A stretch of 64,000 nt of DNA, from NCBI RefSeq assembly GCF_003570905.1, contig NZ_QXJM01000048.1:92380-156379 (forward strand), given 5' to 3'. The stretch is from Cohnella faecalis (GTDB lineage: Bacteria; Bacillota; Bacilli; Paenibacillales; Paenibacillaceae). Positions 16,849 to 25,579 of this stretch are shown here, piece after piece (the stretch's first letter is position 1; the number at the start of each line of letters is the position of its first letter). The notes under the pieces are model-generated. The model saw only the letters and a program-made list of their open reading frames with translations. It was not told where the DNA came from and did not search any database. The position numbers were made by a program, and so were the translations under genes.

Positions 16849-17573
16849 GCTCGCGACACCCCTTCCTCCAGCAGCTCGGCGAGATGCATGACCCGCACCG
16901 GCGCGTTGCGGTAACGCAAATTGCCCGCGATGTTCATTAGGCACGCCATATCGAGACCGACGAGCACCTCCGCCTCCGTCTCCAGCACATGATCGCCTTT
17001 TTCCGTTACCATCGCCCCGGAAATATCGGCCATCTTGACTGCGAACGTGCCGCCGAATCCGCAGCAATCCTCGGCAAAAGGCAGCGGAACGAGCTCAAGG
17101 CCGCGCACGCTTCCCATCAATTGCATCGGTTCGTCCTTCACTCCCAGCAGTCGGCTGCCGTGGCAGGACGGGTGGTACGTTACTTTATGCGGAAAAACGG
17201 CGCCAACGTCGGTTAAGCCGAGAACTTGCACGAGAAATTGAGTAAACTCGAACGATTTGCGTTGAAGCGCTTCCGCTTTGGGCAGCCACACCGGATCGTT
17301 CTCGAACAGCTTCGGATAGTGGTGAATCATCCCCGTGCACGATCCCGACGGCGAAATGACAAAATCGCTGTCCTCAAACGCTTCCAAAATCGTGCGGGCA
17401 GTCGCGCGAGCTTCTTCCCAATACCCGCTGTTGAAAGCGGGCTGGCCGCAGCAGGTCTGTACGGTCGGGAATTCCAGACGAATACCGTGCCGGGCTAACA
17501 GCCGCACCATCGACTCTCCCACTCTAGGGTAAATCGCGTCGCTTAAGCAAGTAATAAACAGCGAAACTTTCAT
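16845..17573 (-). CDS. lutA: L-lactate utilisation protein LutA (CCG-domain)
   Basis: 242 residues with two cysteine-rich CCG domains: QTCCGQPAFNSGY (about 40-52) and AEDCCGFGGTFAVK (about 165-180), plus SPSGSCTGMI and YHPSCHGSRLLG. These bind unusual iron-sulfur clusters in the GlpC/HdrB-like family. It is the first gene of lutABC. GAAGGAGAG precedes the ATG, and a textbook promoter with an internal palindrome lies at 17652-17680. Its position downstream of the rhamnose genes fits a role in consuming the L-lactate formed by RhaEW. Confidence 0.93.
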   Translation of the reverse strand: MKVSLFITCLSDAIYPRVGESMVRLLARHGIRLEFPTVQTCCGQPAFNSGYWEEARATARTILEAFEDSDFVISPSGSCTGMIHHYPKLFENDPVWLPKAEALQRKSFEFTQFLVQVLGLTDVGAVFPHKVTYHPSCHGSRLLGVKDEPMQLMGSVRGLELVPLPFAEDCCGFGGTFAVKMADISGAMVTEKGDHVLETEAEVLVGLDMACLMNIAGNLRYRNAPVRVMHLAELLEEGVSRA

Positions 17574-17651
17574 CGGTTCGCTCTCCTTCTCATGGCTTCG
17601 ACAATCTCGGACGGCGACTCAATTGATGTAACAAGTTTTCTCACACAGCTA

Positions 17652-17680
17652 ATTATCAGGTTGTCAGACAAATTTGGCAA
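17652..17680 (-). promoter_or_regulatory. lutA promoter with FadR-type palindrome
   Basis: On the minus strand TTGCCA (17680-17675) and GATAAT (17657-17652) are 17 bases apart. The spacer contains the perfect palindrome TTGTCAGACAA (17661-17671), matching the T-GT-N-AC-A style of FadR-subfamily GntR operators. It is a likely LutR binding site. Confidence 0.6.
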
Positions 17681-17733
17681 GAAAAATTCCACTTCCGTGT
17701 CCATCTCCCGCGTCCCGCTGGGAAAGTATTATT

Positions 17734-17917
17734 ACTGCAAAAGGTACAGCTAATCGAACTGCGGAGTTTCGCCATATAGATCCAACTGCAGAAAGTACAG
17801 TTAGTTTTAGTCAATTCCGGGCTTGACGCCAAAATCGACCCAAATAACTGTACCTTTTGCAGGTAACATCTAAAATTGCCGACTTTTCAAGAAAATAAAT
17901 GTATGTTTTACAGTTGA
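17734..17917. repeat. Cluster of 19-base dyad repeats (ACTGCANNNNGTACAGTTA type)
   Basis: Copies: 17734-17752 (ACTGCAAAAGGTACAGCTA), 17785-17803, an inverted copy at 17845-17864 and a variant at 17900-17917. The same family recurs at 28356-28540. The gap 17574-18009 holds the lutA promoter and these repeats but no gene. Confidence 0.6.
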
Positions 17918-18009
17918 CCCTTGGGCTCGGCGCATTGAGACGCCCCGTTGGGCGATGGGCTCGACTTGAGAGCCGGGCTCGGCGCGCTCAATTACGGAAC
18001 GATGCTCGC

Positions 18010-18774
18010 TCAGACGACCGTAACGGGCAAGCCCCGTTCCGTCAGTCGAGCCAGCGCCGCGTCCGGGAGCCGCTTATCGGTGATGATCGCGTCGATATCG
18101 CCGATCTCGGCGACGTGCGTGAACGCCTGAACGCCGAATTTGCTCGAATCGGCGAGGAGCACGACTTCGTCGGCCATGCCGATCATCCGATGCTTGATCC
18201 GCGCCTGCAGCTCGTTCGACTCGCTGACGCCCCGATCCAGATGGACGCCCTTGCAGGAGAAGAACAGCTTGTCGACGTGGTATGCATCCAGCGACCTCTC
18301 CGCGAGCGGGCCGACGAAAGAGAGCGAGCGCTGGGCGAGAATGCCTCCTGTCGAGATGACCTCGATTTTTTCCTTGGAGGCAAGCTCCGTCGCCACCTTG
18401 ATCGAGTTCGTCAGCACCGTCAGCGGAATGTCGGGAACGATGCGAGCCATGTACCAGGCGGTCGTACTCGCATCGAGCAAAATCCGATCCTTCGGCCGGA
18501 TCCGCTTGACCGCTTCCTCGGCGATCCGCTGCTTCTCTTCGGCGTAAGCGATTTCCCGCTGCGCGTAAGGGATTTCGGACTGAAGCTGCTGGTCCTTCAC
18601 GCTGACCGCTCCGCCGTGGGACCTGCGAAGCCGTCCGTCCGCTTCGAGCCGGTCCAAATCCCGGCGGATCGTCTCCTCCGTCACGTCGCACAGCTCGCTT
18701 AGCTCCGACACCCGGATGCTGCCCCGTTCGTTCACGAGCCGAACTATTTTCTCGTACCGTTCCGCAACCAGCAT
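18010..18774 (-). CDS. DeoR-family regulator of the rhamnose genes
   Basis: 254 residues. The DeoR-type HTH RYEKIVRLVNERGSIRVSEL...VTEETIRRDLDRLEADGRLRR fills residues 6-55, and the sugar-phosphate-sensing DeoRC domain follows (DASTTAWYMARIVP, VISTGGILAQRSLSFVGPLA, DKLFFSCKGVHLDRGVSESN, VVLLADSSKFG). It is transcribed with rhaB upstream and lutA downstream, so it most likely represses the rha block and responds to a rhamnose-pathway phosphate. Candidate operator repeats TTTGTTTATGTTTG lie in the rhaEW promoter region (23812-23825). Confidence 0.85.
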   Translation of the reverse strand: MLVAERYEKIVRLVNERGSIRVSELSELCDVTEETIRRDLDRLEADGRLRRSHGGAVSVKDQQLQSEIPYAQREIAYAEEKQRIAEEAVKRIRPKDRILLDASTTAWYMARIVPDIPLTVLTNSIKVATELASKEKIEVISTGGILAQRSLSFVGPLAERSLDAYHVDKLFFSCKGVHLDRGVSESNELQARIKHRMIGMADEVVLLADSSKFGVQAFTHVAEIGDIDAIITDKRLPDAALARLTERGLPVTVV

Positions 18775-18808
18775 AGCCGTCCTCTTTTCCGATCGTCCGA
18801 TTTATTGG

Positions 18809-20347
18809 TTAAAAAGCCGCTTCGAGCCTAGTCGCCCGCAAAAAACGTCCGTAAGCGTCTTCCCACATTTCCGAAGCTTCGGGCTCATAGACCGTCACCG
18901 GGAACGAATCGCGAATCGTTCGGCGCGCTTCCCAAATGTCGGAAAACTCCCTTGTGCGATCCATTGCACGATCAGATTGCCGATCGCGCTTCCTTCGTCC
19001 GGCCCTGCCCATACGGGCTTCCGATCGCGTTCGCCGTCCACCGGCAAAGCAGCGTATTGTGAATGCCGCCGCCTACCATGTGCAGTCCGTCGAAACGCTG
19101 TCCCGACAACGTCTCGGTCAAGCCGAGCGCATAACGGTATTTTAACGCAAGACTTTCCAAAATGCACCGCACGATCGCACCCGGACCGTCCGGCGCCCGC
19201 TGTCCGGTTCTGTCGCAATACTGCCGGATTCGCGAAGGCATGTCGCCCGGAGGCAGGAACAGGTCGTCGTCGGGATCGATGAACGCCGCGAACGGAGCCG
19301 CTTCTCCCGCCATCTTCACAAGCTCGGGGAACGAGTACAACAGTCCCGCGCGCTCCCATTCCCGCCGGCATTCGTTCAAAATCCACAGTCCCATGATGTT
19401 CTTGAGCAGTCGGTAAGTGCCGTACGCGCCGCCTTCGTTCGTGAAGTTGAACCGCTGCGTCCGTTCGTCGATGACGGGACTATCGACTTCCGTTCCGATC
19501 AAAGACCACGTGCCGCAGCTGAGATACGCGAACGATCGGTTAAGCGCGGGAACCGCGGCTACCGCGGATCCCGTATCGTGCTCGGCGACAGCCAATACCG
19601 GGATAGCGTCAACTCCCAGCTCCTCCATGACGGAGGCGCTCAGCGTTCCGACCACCGAGCCTGGCTGTGCGACATGGCCGAACCATGAAGGCTTCGCCCC
19701 AATACGGCGAATAAGCTCTGCATCCCAGCCTCCCGCGGCCCGGTTGCCCTTGTCCCAACCGCCCGCTGCCCCATTGTCCTTATGCCGACCGCCCGATATC
19801 GGGTTGTACAGCTGCGTCGTCGTCGCGTTCGTGAACTCGTTGTGCTTCTCGCCCGTCAAGAAATACCGCAGCAGGTCGGGGATCATCAAAAAATGCTCGG
19901 CCTGCTCAAGAATGGGGTTGCCTGCCTTGGCCATCGCATACAGCTGGAAAATCGAATTAAACTGCAAAAACTGAATGCCTGTTCGCCCGAACACTTCGGA
20001 TGCCGGAATTTCCGCGAACAGCTTATTCATCACGCCGTCGGTGTGAGCGTCCCGGTAATGATACGGATTGCCCAGAAGCTCGCCGCCCCGGCCCAAAAAA
20101 CCGAAATCGACGGCCCAGCTATCGATCGCCAGGCTGCGAAGCTTCTCGCCCTTATGCTTCGCTTTGAGCAGCCCTTGCTTAAGCTCGTGCAGCAGCCTTA
20201 GGATGTCCCAGTGCAGACGGCCCGCCGCCCGCACGGGATCGTTGGAAAACCGGTGCAGCTCTTCCGTCGCGATCCGGTTGTCCGTCAATCGCCGAGCATC
20301 GCCCTGCCGCTGCTTGCGCCCAAATCGTAAGCGAGAATAGTCGTCAT
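18809..20347 (-). pseudogene. rhaB: Rhamnulokinase RhaB, broken by three single-base losses
   Basis: FGGY-family sugar kinase phosphorylating L-rhamnulose. Translation from ATG 20347 (GGGAGG upstream) gives MTTILAYDLGASSGRAMLG, the phosphate-binding start. One missing base near 20291 (GGC for GGCC) ends it; restoring it joins RLTDNRIATEELHRFSNDP and the long middle part. Two further losses near 19015 and in the C3 run at 18950-18952 interrupt the C-terminus; corrected, it reads AIGRPVWAGPDEGSAIGNLI, then VQWIAQGEFSDIWEARRTIR, and ends RATRLEAAF at 18809 (about 513 residues). Catalytic block LSCGTWSLIGTEV is intact. An inserted Gly-rich stretch with two GNRAAGGWD-like repeats (around 19700-19800) makes it longer than usual. 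Clustered one-base G/C losses suggest sequencing error, not decay. Confidence 0.82.
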
Positions 20348-20374
20348 CGGCTGGCCTCCCTCCGTCTTTGCGGC

Positions 20375-21640
20375 TTATGCGCCGCTGCGCTTCAGCAGCA
20401 CGTCTTGCTCGTATTTTTTAACCTCGGCCAGCCATTCCTCGCGAACCGGAACGCCCAGCTTCTCGCAATAATAATCCCAAACCGCTCCGAAAGGATAAGA
20501 CTTGAACTCCTCGGAAAGCGCAAGCCGAGTCGTGTAGTCGCCCTCCAGCTCGGCTTTCTTGAGCGTCTCGACCGGCTCAAGCATCGCGCGCAGCAGCGCT
20601 TTGATCGTGTTGCGGGTGCCGATAACCCACGCCGCGACGCGGTTAATGCTGGCATCGAAAAAATCGAGGCCGATATGCGTCGTGCCCAGCAGATCGTGAC
20701 GGATCAATTCGCGGCCGATGTCGAGAAGCTCGTCGTCGAGAATAACGACGTGATCGCTGTCCCAGCGCATCGGGCGGCTGACGTGGAGCAGAATGCCGTC
20801 CGTGAACAGCGCAAGCGCCGACAGCTTATTGGAAATAACCTCGGTCGGATGGAAATGACCCGCATCGAGACAGATCAGCTTGTTATTCGAAATGCCGTAG
20901 CCCATGTAGAACTCGTGAGAGCCGACGACGTAAGCTTCGGAGCCGAGGCCGAACACCTTGCTCTCGACCGCGTCGAGATGATGCGCCGGATTGAGCTCTT
21001 CGACAAAAATCTCGTCCAAAGAGTCCTTCAGCCGTTGGCGAGGCGCCATGCGGTCGACTGGAATGTCCTTATAGCCGTCCGGCACCCAGACGTTCGTAAC
21101 GCACGTTTGGCCGAGCTGCTCGCCGAAATAAGCGCCGATTTTGCGCGAGGCTTTGCAATGGTCGATCCAGAACCGACGGATTTCAGGGTTCGGGTGACTG
21201 AGCGTAAAGCCTTCGCTCGCTTTATCGTGAGAGAAGCAGGTCGGGTTGAAATCGAGACCGAGCCCTTGGCTTTTCGCCCAATCGACCCACGTCTGAAAAT
21301 GTCTCGGAGCAAGCTGGTCCCACTCCACCTTCTCGTCCGTATCGGCATATATGGCGTGCAGGTTCACCTTGTGCTTGCCCGGGATCAAAGAGAACGCTTT
21401 CTCCAAATCCGCTCGCAATTCCGCAGGCGTGCGGGCCGCGCCGGGATAGTTGCCCGTAACCGCGATTCCTCCGGAAAGCTCCTGGTCGCGGTTCAAAAAA
21501 CCGCGAACATCGTCTCCTTGCCAGCAGTGCATCGATATTTTGATCGTTGCCAGCTTCTCGAGCGCCTTGTCGACGTCGATTCCGTGCCGGGCGTATTGTT
21601 GTTTGGCCGCTTCATAGTTGCGTTCGATATTGGGTTGCAC
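20375..21640 (-). CDS. rhaA: L-rhamnose isomerase
   Basis: 421 residues, full length for RhaA. The start is GTG at 21640 with AAAGGAGGG six bases upstream. Conserved features are SMHCWQGDDVRGFLN near the N-terminus, NLHAIYAD, GLDFNPTCFSHDKAS (metal/substrate loop), CLDAGHFHPTEVISNKLSAL (metal-binding Asp/His) and LGTTHIGLDFFDASINRVAA. It converts L-rhamnose to L-rhamnulose with Mn2+. It lies 28 bases upstream of rhaB and 48 downstream of rhaEW, forming rhaEW-rhaA-rhaB. Confidence 0.95.
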   Translation of the reverse strand: MQPNIERNYEAAKQQYARHGIDVDKALEKLATIKISMHCWQGDDVRGFLNRDQELSGGIAVTGNYPGAARTPAELRADLEKAFSLIPGKHKVNLHAIYADTDEKVEWDQLAPRHFQTWVDWAKSQGLGLDFNPTCFSHDKASEGFTLSHPNPEIRRFWIDHCKASRKIGAYFGEQLGQTCVTNVWVPDGYKDIPVDRMAPRQRLKDSLDEIFVEELNPAHHLDAVESKVFGLGSEAYVVGSHEFYMGYGISNNKLICLDAGHFHPTEVISNKLSALALFTDGILLHVSRPMRWDSDHVVILDDELLDIGRELIRHDLLGTTHIGLDFFDASINRVAAWVIGTRNTIKALLRAMLEPVETLKKAELEGDYTTRLALSEEFKSYPFGAVWDYYCEKLGVPVREEWLAEVKKYEQDVLLKRSGA

Positions 21641-21687
21641 GCGAGTCCCTCCTTTATGGAAAAAAATAGCTTAACTCTCCCTCTATA

Positions 21688-23757
21688 TTAGCGCGTGAAC
21701 GCGGCAGGTACGCCGCCGTCGACCGTCAGCATGCAGCCCGTCGTTTTGTCCGCTTTGGATGATGCGAAGAACGCGATTCCTTCGGCGATGTCGCGCGGGA
21801 AAATGTTCACGAGCAGCGTCGTCCGCTTGCGGTAATATTCCTCCAATTGATCCGGCTCGATGCCGTAAGCGGCCGCCCTCTCGTTGCGCCAGTTCGAGTT
21901 CCAGATCGCGGACCCTTGAAGGATCGCGTCCGGAAGCACCGTGTTGACGCGGATGCCGAATTCGCCGCCCTCCGCCGCGATGCAGCGCGCCAGATGCGCT
22001 TCAAGCGCCTTTGCCGCGCTATACGCGGATGCGTTCTTGCCGGCATATACCGAGTTTTTGGAGCCGATGAACACCATGTTGCCGCCGATCGCTTGCTGTT
22101 TCATCAGCTTGAACGCCTCGCGGGCGACGAGGAAGTAGCCGGTGCCGAGCACGCTCATATTCAAATTCCATTCCTTGAGCGACGTTTCGTCGAACGGGCT
22201 GGAGGTCGCAAGCCCGGCATTGTTGACGATGATGTCGACGCCGCCGTATGCGAGCGCGGTCTCCGCGTATGCCGCCTGCACCATGTCTTCGTTCGTTACG
22301 TCCATTTTAACGGCGATTGCGCGGTTTTCGCCATATTTGGCGTTCACTTCGTCCGCTACTTTTTGCGCTCCTTCAAGGTTCAGGTCGGCCAGCACGACGT
22401 GTGCGCCTTCCGAGACGAGACGGCGGGCCGTTTCGCTGCCAATGCCGCCGGCGCCGCCCGTAATGAACGCGATTTTGCGGGAAAATTCCGCTTCGGCCGG
22501 AGCAAGGGACAGCTTGTAAAGCTCAAGTGGCCAGTATTCGACATTGTACGATTCGTTCTCACTGAGGGAGACGAATTGCCCGAGCGCCGTGGAGCCGCGC
22601 ATAACCGCAATCGCACGGTGGTAGAGCGCTCCGCTCACTTGCGAGTTCGACCAGCTTTTGCCGGTATTGATCATGCCTACGCCCGGAATGAGAATTACGC
22701 GTGGCGCGGCTTCGAACATGACGTCGCCTTCGTTTTTGTTGCGCTCGAAGTAGGCTTTGTATTGCTCTTTGTAGGAAGCGATGCCTTCCTTCAGCTTCGC
22801 TTTGAGCCCTTCGACATCGTCAGTGCTCGGCGTCCAATCGATGTAGAGAGGAACGACCTTCGTGTGAACGAGGTGATCCGGGCAAGCAGCGCCCACTTGG
22901 GACAGCACGGACGCATCTTGACCGCCGACAAATGCGAGAACGTCTTCTTGATCGTCGAACGACAGAATCATTTTCTTCGCGTCGCTGACGGCTCCGCGAA
23001 TGGCGGGCATCACTTGAGCCGCGACGCTGCGGCGGGCTTCCTGCGGAAGCGCCGCGTGCTTCACGCCCCCGAACAGCTTATCCGGCTGTACGCGAGCTTC
23101 GATGTAGGCTTCGGCTTCGCTGATGATTTTGACCGTTTGGGCGTAAGCGGCTTCGGACGTTTCGCCCCACGTCACAAGACCGTGCTTCTCCATAAGGACG
23201 AGCTCGGCTTTCGGGTTGGCGAGCACGCCTTCCGCGATCATTTTGGACAATTTGAAGCCCGGACGAATATAAGGAACCCATACGAAACGGTCGCCGAAAA
23301 TTTCTTTCGCCACCGCTTTGCCGTTGTCGGCGCAGCACAGGCTAATGATGGAATCGGGATGCGTATGGTCGACGTGCTTGAATGGGAGAAAAGCGTGCAG
23401 CAGCGTCTCGATGGAAGCGCGCGGGTGCTTGGCGTCGATCATGCAATTAGCCAGGTAGGCGACCATGTCTTCGTCGGACATGTCGTCTTTTTCGAATAAC
23501 GGACGAATATCGTCCATGCGCAGACCGGTAAAATTGCCGGCTTTCATCGTCGCGAGGTCGGAGCCGCTGCCTTTGACGTACATGACTTCGACTTCGCGGC
23601 CGCGAAAATCGGTGACGGTCGTTTTGCTCGACGTATTGCCGCCGCCCCAGTTGCAGACGCGGCGATCGGTGCCGATCAGGTTGGAACGGTAAACGAGCTG
23701 TTCGAGACCGCTCAGCTGCTGCGATGCTTTCTCGGATTCCCACAAGCTTTGTACCAT
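21688..23757 (-). CDS. rhaEW: Bifunctional rhamnulose-1-phosphate aldolase/lactaldehyde dehydrogenase
   Basis: 689 residues. The N-terminal half is a class II (AraD/FucA-like) aldolase: VKGSGSDLATM, HVDHTHPDSIISLC (zinc His) and VLMEKHGLVTWGE. The C-terminal half from about 430 is a short-chain dehydrogenase: AFITGGAGGIGSETARRLVS (TGxxxGIG), DIIVNNAGLATSSP and catalytic YSAAKALEAHLAR. The fusion splits L-rhamnulose 1-phosphate into DHAP and L-lactaldehyde and oxidises the latter to L-lactate, the route described for Bacillus YuxG/RhaEW. The downstream lutABC genes would then turn L-lactate into pyruvate. GGAGG precedes the ATG. Confidence 0.93.
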   Translation of the reverse strand: MVQSLWESEKASQQLSGLEQLVYRSNLIGTDRRVCNWGGGNTSSKTTVTDFRGREVEVMYVKGSGSDLATMKAGNFTGLRMDDIRPLFEKDDMSDEDMVAYLANCMIDAKHPRASIETLLHAFLPFKHVDHTHPDSIISLCCADNGKAVAKEIFGDRFVWVPYIRPGFKLSKMIAEGVLANPKAELVLMEKHGLVTWGETSEAAYAQTVKIISEAEAYIEARVQPDKLFGGVKHAALPQEARRSVAAQVMPAIRGAVSDAKKMILSFDDQEDVLAFVGGQDASVLSQVGAACPDHLVHTKVVPLYIDWTPSTDDVEGLKAKLKEGIASYKEQYKAYFERNKNEGDVMFEAAPRVILIPGVGMINTGKSWSNSQVSGALYHRAIAVMRGSTALGQFVSLSENESYNVEYWPLELYKLSLAPAEAEFSRKIAFITGGAGGIGSETARRLVSEGAHVVLADLNLEGAQKVADEVNAKYGENRAIAVKMDVTNEDMVQAAYAETALAYGGVDIIVNNAGLATSSPFDETSLKEWNLNMSVLGTGYFLVAREAFKLMKQQAIGGNMVFIGSKNSVYAGKNASAYSAAKALEAHLARCIAAEGGEFGIRVNTVLPDAILQGSAIWNSNWRNERAAAYGIEPDQLEEYYRKRTTLLVNIFPRDIAEGIAFFASSKADKTTGCMLTVDGGVPAAFTR

Positions 23758-23799
23758 GGTATGACCTCCGAATGATTGTGTTTTCTTTTGTTTGTACCC

Positions 23800-23825
23800 A
23801 GTATATCATCTTTGTTTATGTTTGA
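23800..23825 (-). promoter_or_regulatory. rhaEW promoter with DeoR-type repeats
   Basis: On the minus strand TATACT (23805-23800) is preceded by CAAACATAAACAAAGATG, direct AAACA repeats of the kind bound by DeoR-family regulators, lying where the -35/-10 spacer should be. The -35 box itself is weak (TTCAAA). Confidence 0.4.
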
Positions 23826-23947
23826 ATATATTTAAATTCGGGCACAAATAAAGATTTCATCGTCGCCGCATTGCTGCCTTGTGATCCTTCAACCAATATG
23901 TTTAACTGTTTTCATACCGAAAATGAAAGACCGAAGGAGGACTTTCC

Positions 23948-24940
23948 TTGCTTTTCGTCGATAACGGCAATTGCCACGATCCTTCCTTGAACCTGGCGCT
24001 TGAGGAATACATATTGCGCAATCTGCCCGCCGAGGAAGACTATCTGCTGTTCTACATTAATGAGCCTTCGATCATTATCGGCAAAAACCAAAATACCGCC
24101 GAAGAAGTCAACGCGGGCTACGTAAGCGGCCAAGGAATTCATGTCGTCCGCAGACTTTCCGGAGGAGGCGCCGTCTACCACGATTTGGGCAATCTCAATT
24201 TCAGCTTCCTTACACGTGACGACGGAAAATCGTTTCACAACTTCCGCAAGTTCACCGAGCCGGTCGTCGAAGCTCTGCGCAAGCTTGGCGTGAATGCTGA
24301 ACTGAGCGGCCGCAACGATCTTCAGGTCGGCGAGCGGAAAATATCGGGCAACGCACAGTTCGCCTCCAGAGGCAGAATGTTCAGTCACGGCACTCTATTG
24401 TTCAATTCCGAGGTCGATGCCATCGTGTCTGCGCTTAACGTGAATCCCGCCAAATTCGCCTCGAAAGCGACCAAATCGGTGCGCAGCCGCGTTGCCAACA
24501 TCGCCGAATTTCTGTCCGAGCCTCTAACGATGGAGCAGTTCCGCCGATCGCTCCTCGAATCTATATTCGGAGGCGCATCGGATATCCCGGAATACAAGCT
24601 GACCGATTCCGATTGGGAAGCCGTACGCAAGCTGGCCGACGAGCGTTACCGGAGCTGGGAGTGGAATTACGGACGGTCTCCCGCGTTCAACGTGCGGCAG
24701 GTGAAAAGAATCGAAGGAGCAGGCACCTACGATGTTCGGCTTAACATCGTTGACGGAGTCGTCGCCGAAGCGGCGGTATACGGCGACTTCTTCGGTACCG
24801 GAGAAGTGTCCGACGTAACCTCCAAGCTGGTCGGGGTACGCTATGAACCGTCAGCGGTAGCCGACGCCCTGTCCGGCGTCGATCTCCAACCGTATTTTGG
24901 ACCGGTGGATCGCGAGGAATGGCTGGCTCTTCTTTTTTGA
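23948..24940 (+). CDS. lplJ: Lipoate-protein ligase
   Basis: 330 residues. The start is TTG at 23948, five bases or so after AAGGAGGA. Family motifs are NLALEEYILRN, IIGKNQNTAEEVN, VVRRLSGGGAVYHDLGNLNFSF (the RRxSGGGxVxHD signature) and the catalytic-lysine region ERKISGNAQFASRGRMFSHGTLL. The C-terminal accessory domain (about 245-330) is present, so it is full length. It activates free lipoate with ATP and attaches it to E2 and GcvH proteins. It is divergent from rhaEW, monocistronic, and followed by a hairpin repeat that can serve as terminator. Confidence 0.92.
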   Translation: MLFVDNGNCHDPSLNLALEEYILRNLPAEEDYLLFYINEPSIIIGKNQNTAEEVNAGYVSGQGIHVVRRLSGGGAVYHDLGNLNFSFLTRDDGKSFHNFRKFTEPVVEALRKLGVNAELSGRNDLQVGERKISGNAQFASRGRMFSHGTLLFNSEVDAIVSALNVNPAKFASKATKSVRSRVANIAEFLSEPLTMEQFRRSLLESIFGGASDIPEYKLTDSDWEAVRKLADERYRSWEWNYGRSPAFNVRQVKRIEGAGTYDVRLNIVDGVVAEAAVYGDFFGTGEVSDVTSKLVGVRYEPSAVADALSGVDLQPYFGPVDREEWLALLF

Positions 24941-24992
24941 TCTATGAAATTCGCGTTTCCGTCGGCGTACGACCGCAGCCTGTTTTGTCCAG

Positions 24993-25065
24993 ACGTGCCA
25001 CTATCCCCTTCGCTCAGATTAGCCCGATAAGGTGCTTTTTCTGATCAAAGGGGATAGTGGCACGT
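24993..25065. repeat. Interspersed hairpin repeat, compact copy; likely terminator of lplJ
   Basis: ACGTGCCACTATCCCCTTCG (24993-25012) and its near-exact inverse ending at 25065 form a long stem with a loop of about 20 bases, followed by TTTTT. Same family as 5424-5545. The rest of 24941-25220 shows no gene. Confidence 0.7.
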
Positions 25066-25220
25066 TTTTCTGATCCCGTACACGCTCGCCGTAAATGCCG
25101 AAAACCGGACAGGACGGCGCAACGGTTATCGATAACATTTTAGCAGCTACGATAGCGCTTGTTGGCCATTCCTTTCTTCGGTAAGATGAAGGCAGGAATA
25201 GACATGAAGGAGCTTTATTA

Positions 25221-25316
25221 ATGGTTACAATCTATGACACTGCGGCGAAAGCAAGCGTCTCTGCGATGACCGTATCGAGAGTTATCATTTACACCGGAAG
25301 CTGGGAAGCGCTATGA
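25221..25316 (+). pseudogene. LacI-family regulator remnant (HTH only)
   Basis: ATG at 25221, with AAGGAG upstream, opens 31 codons reading MVTIYDTAAKASVSAMTVSR then VI, an unmistakable LacI-type DNA-recognition helix-turn-helix. The normal VSRVINN hinge is replaced by VIIYTGSWEAL and a stop whose TGA overlaps the ATG of the YkgJ-like gene. The effector domain is entirely missing. A deletion apparently fused the regulator start to the next gene. It may now act only as a translated leader. Confidence 0.65.
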
Positions 25317-25573
25317 AGATGGAATGCCGAATCGGCTGCGCCGCCTGCTGCATCGCCCCTTCCATTTCGTCGCCGATTCCCGGCATGCCGAATGGCAAGC
25401 CCGCGGGAGTCCGCTGCGTTCAGCTCGCGGAAGACAACAAGTGCAAGCTGTTCGGCAAACCCGAACGCCCCGCCGTATGCGGCGATCTCCATGCGGAAAT
25501 TTTCATGTGCGGAAGCTCCAACGAGGAAGCTTACGCGATCTTGGAGAAGCTGGAACGGGACACCCGTCCCTAG
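25313..25573 (+). CDS. YkgJ-type cysteine-cluster protein
   Basis: 86 residues. CRIGCAACCIAPSISSPIPG contains the CxxxCxxCC cluster typical of the YkgJ/UPF0153 family, followed by RCVQLAEDNKCKLFGKPERPAVC, which supplies three more cysteines. The family probably binds zinc or an iron-sulfur cluster, with no known reaction. The start overlaps the stop of the LacI remnant (ATGA), so translation is coupled to it. The ORF is convergent with the AEC carrier. Confidence 0.8.
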   Translation: MKMECRIGCAACCIAPSISSPIPGMPNGKPAGVRCVQLAEDNKCKLFGKPERPAVCGDLHAEIFMCGSSNEEAYAILEKLERDTRP

Positions 25574-25579
25574 TGCCAA

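Noticed and set aside
21847..23499. 550-codon plus-strand open frame
   Set aside because: Antisense shadow of rhaEW; Arg/His/Phe-rich translation typical of the reverse of a GC-rich gene.
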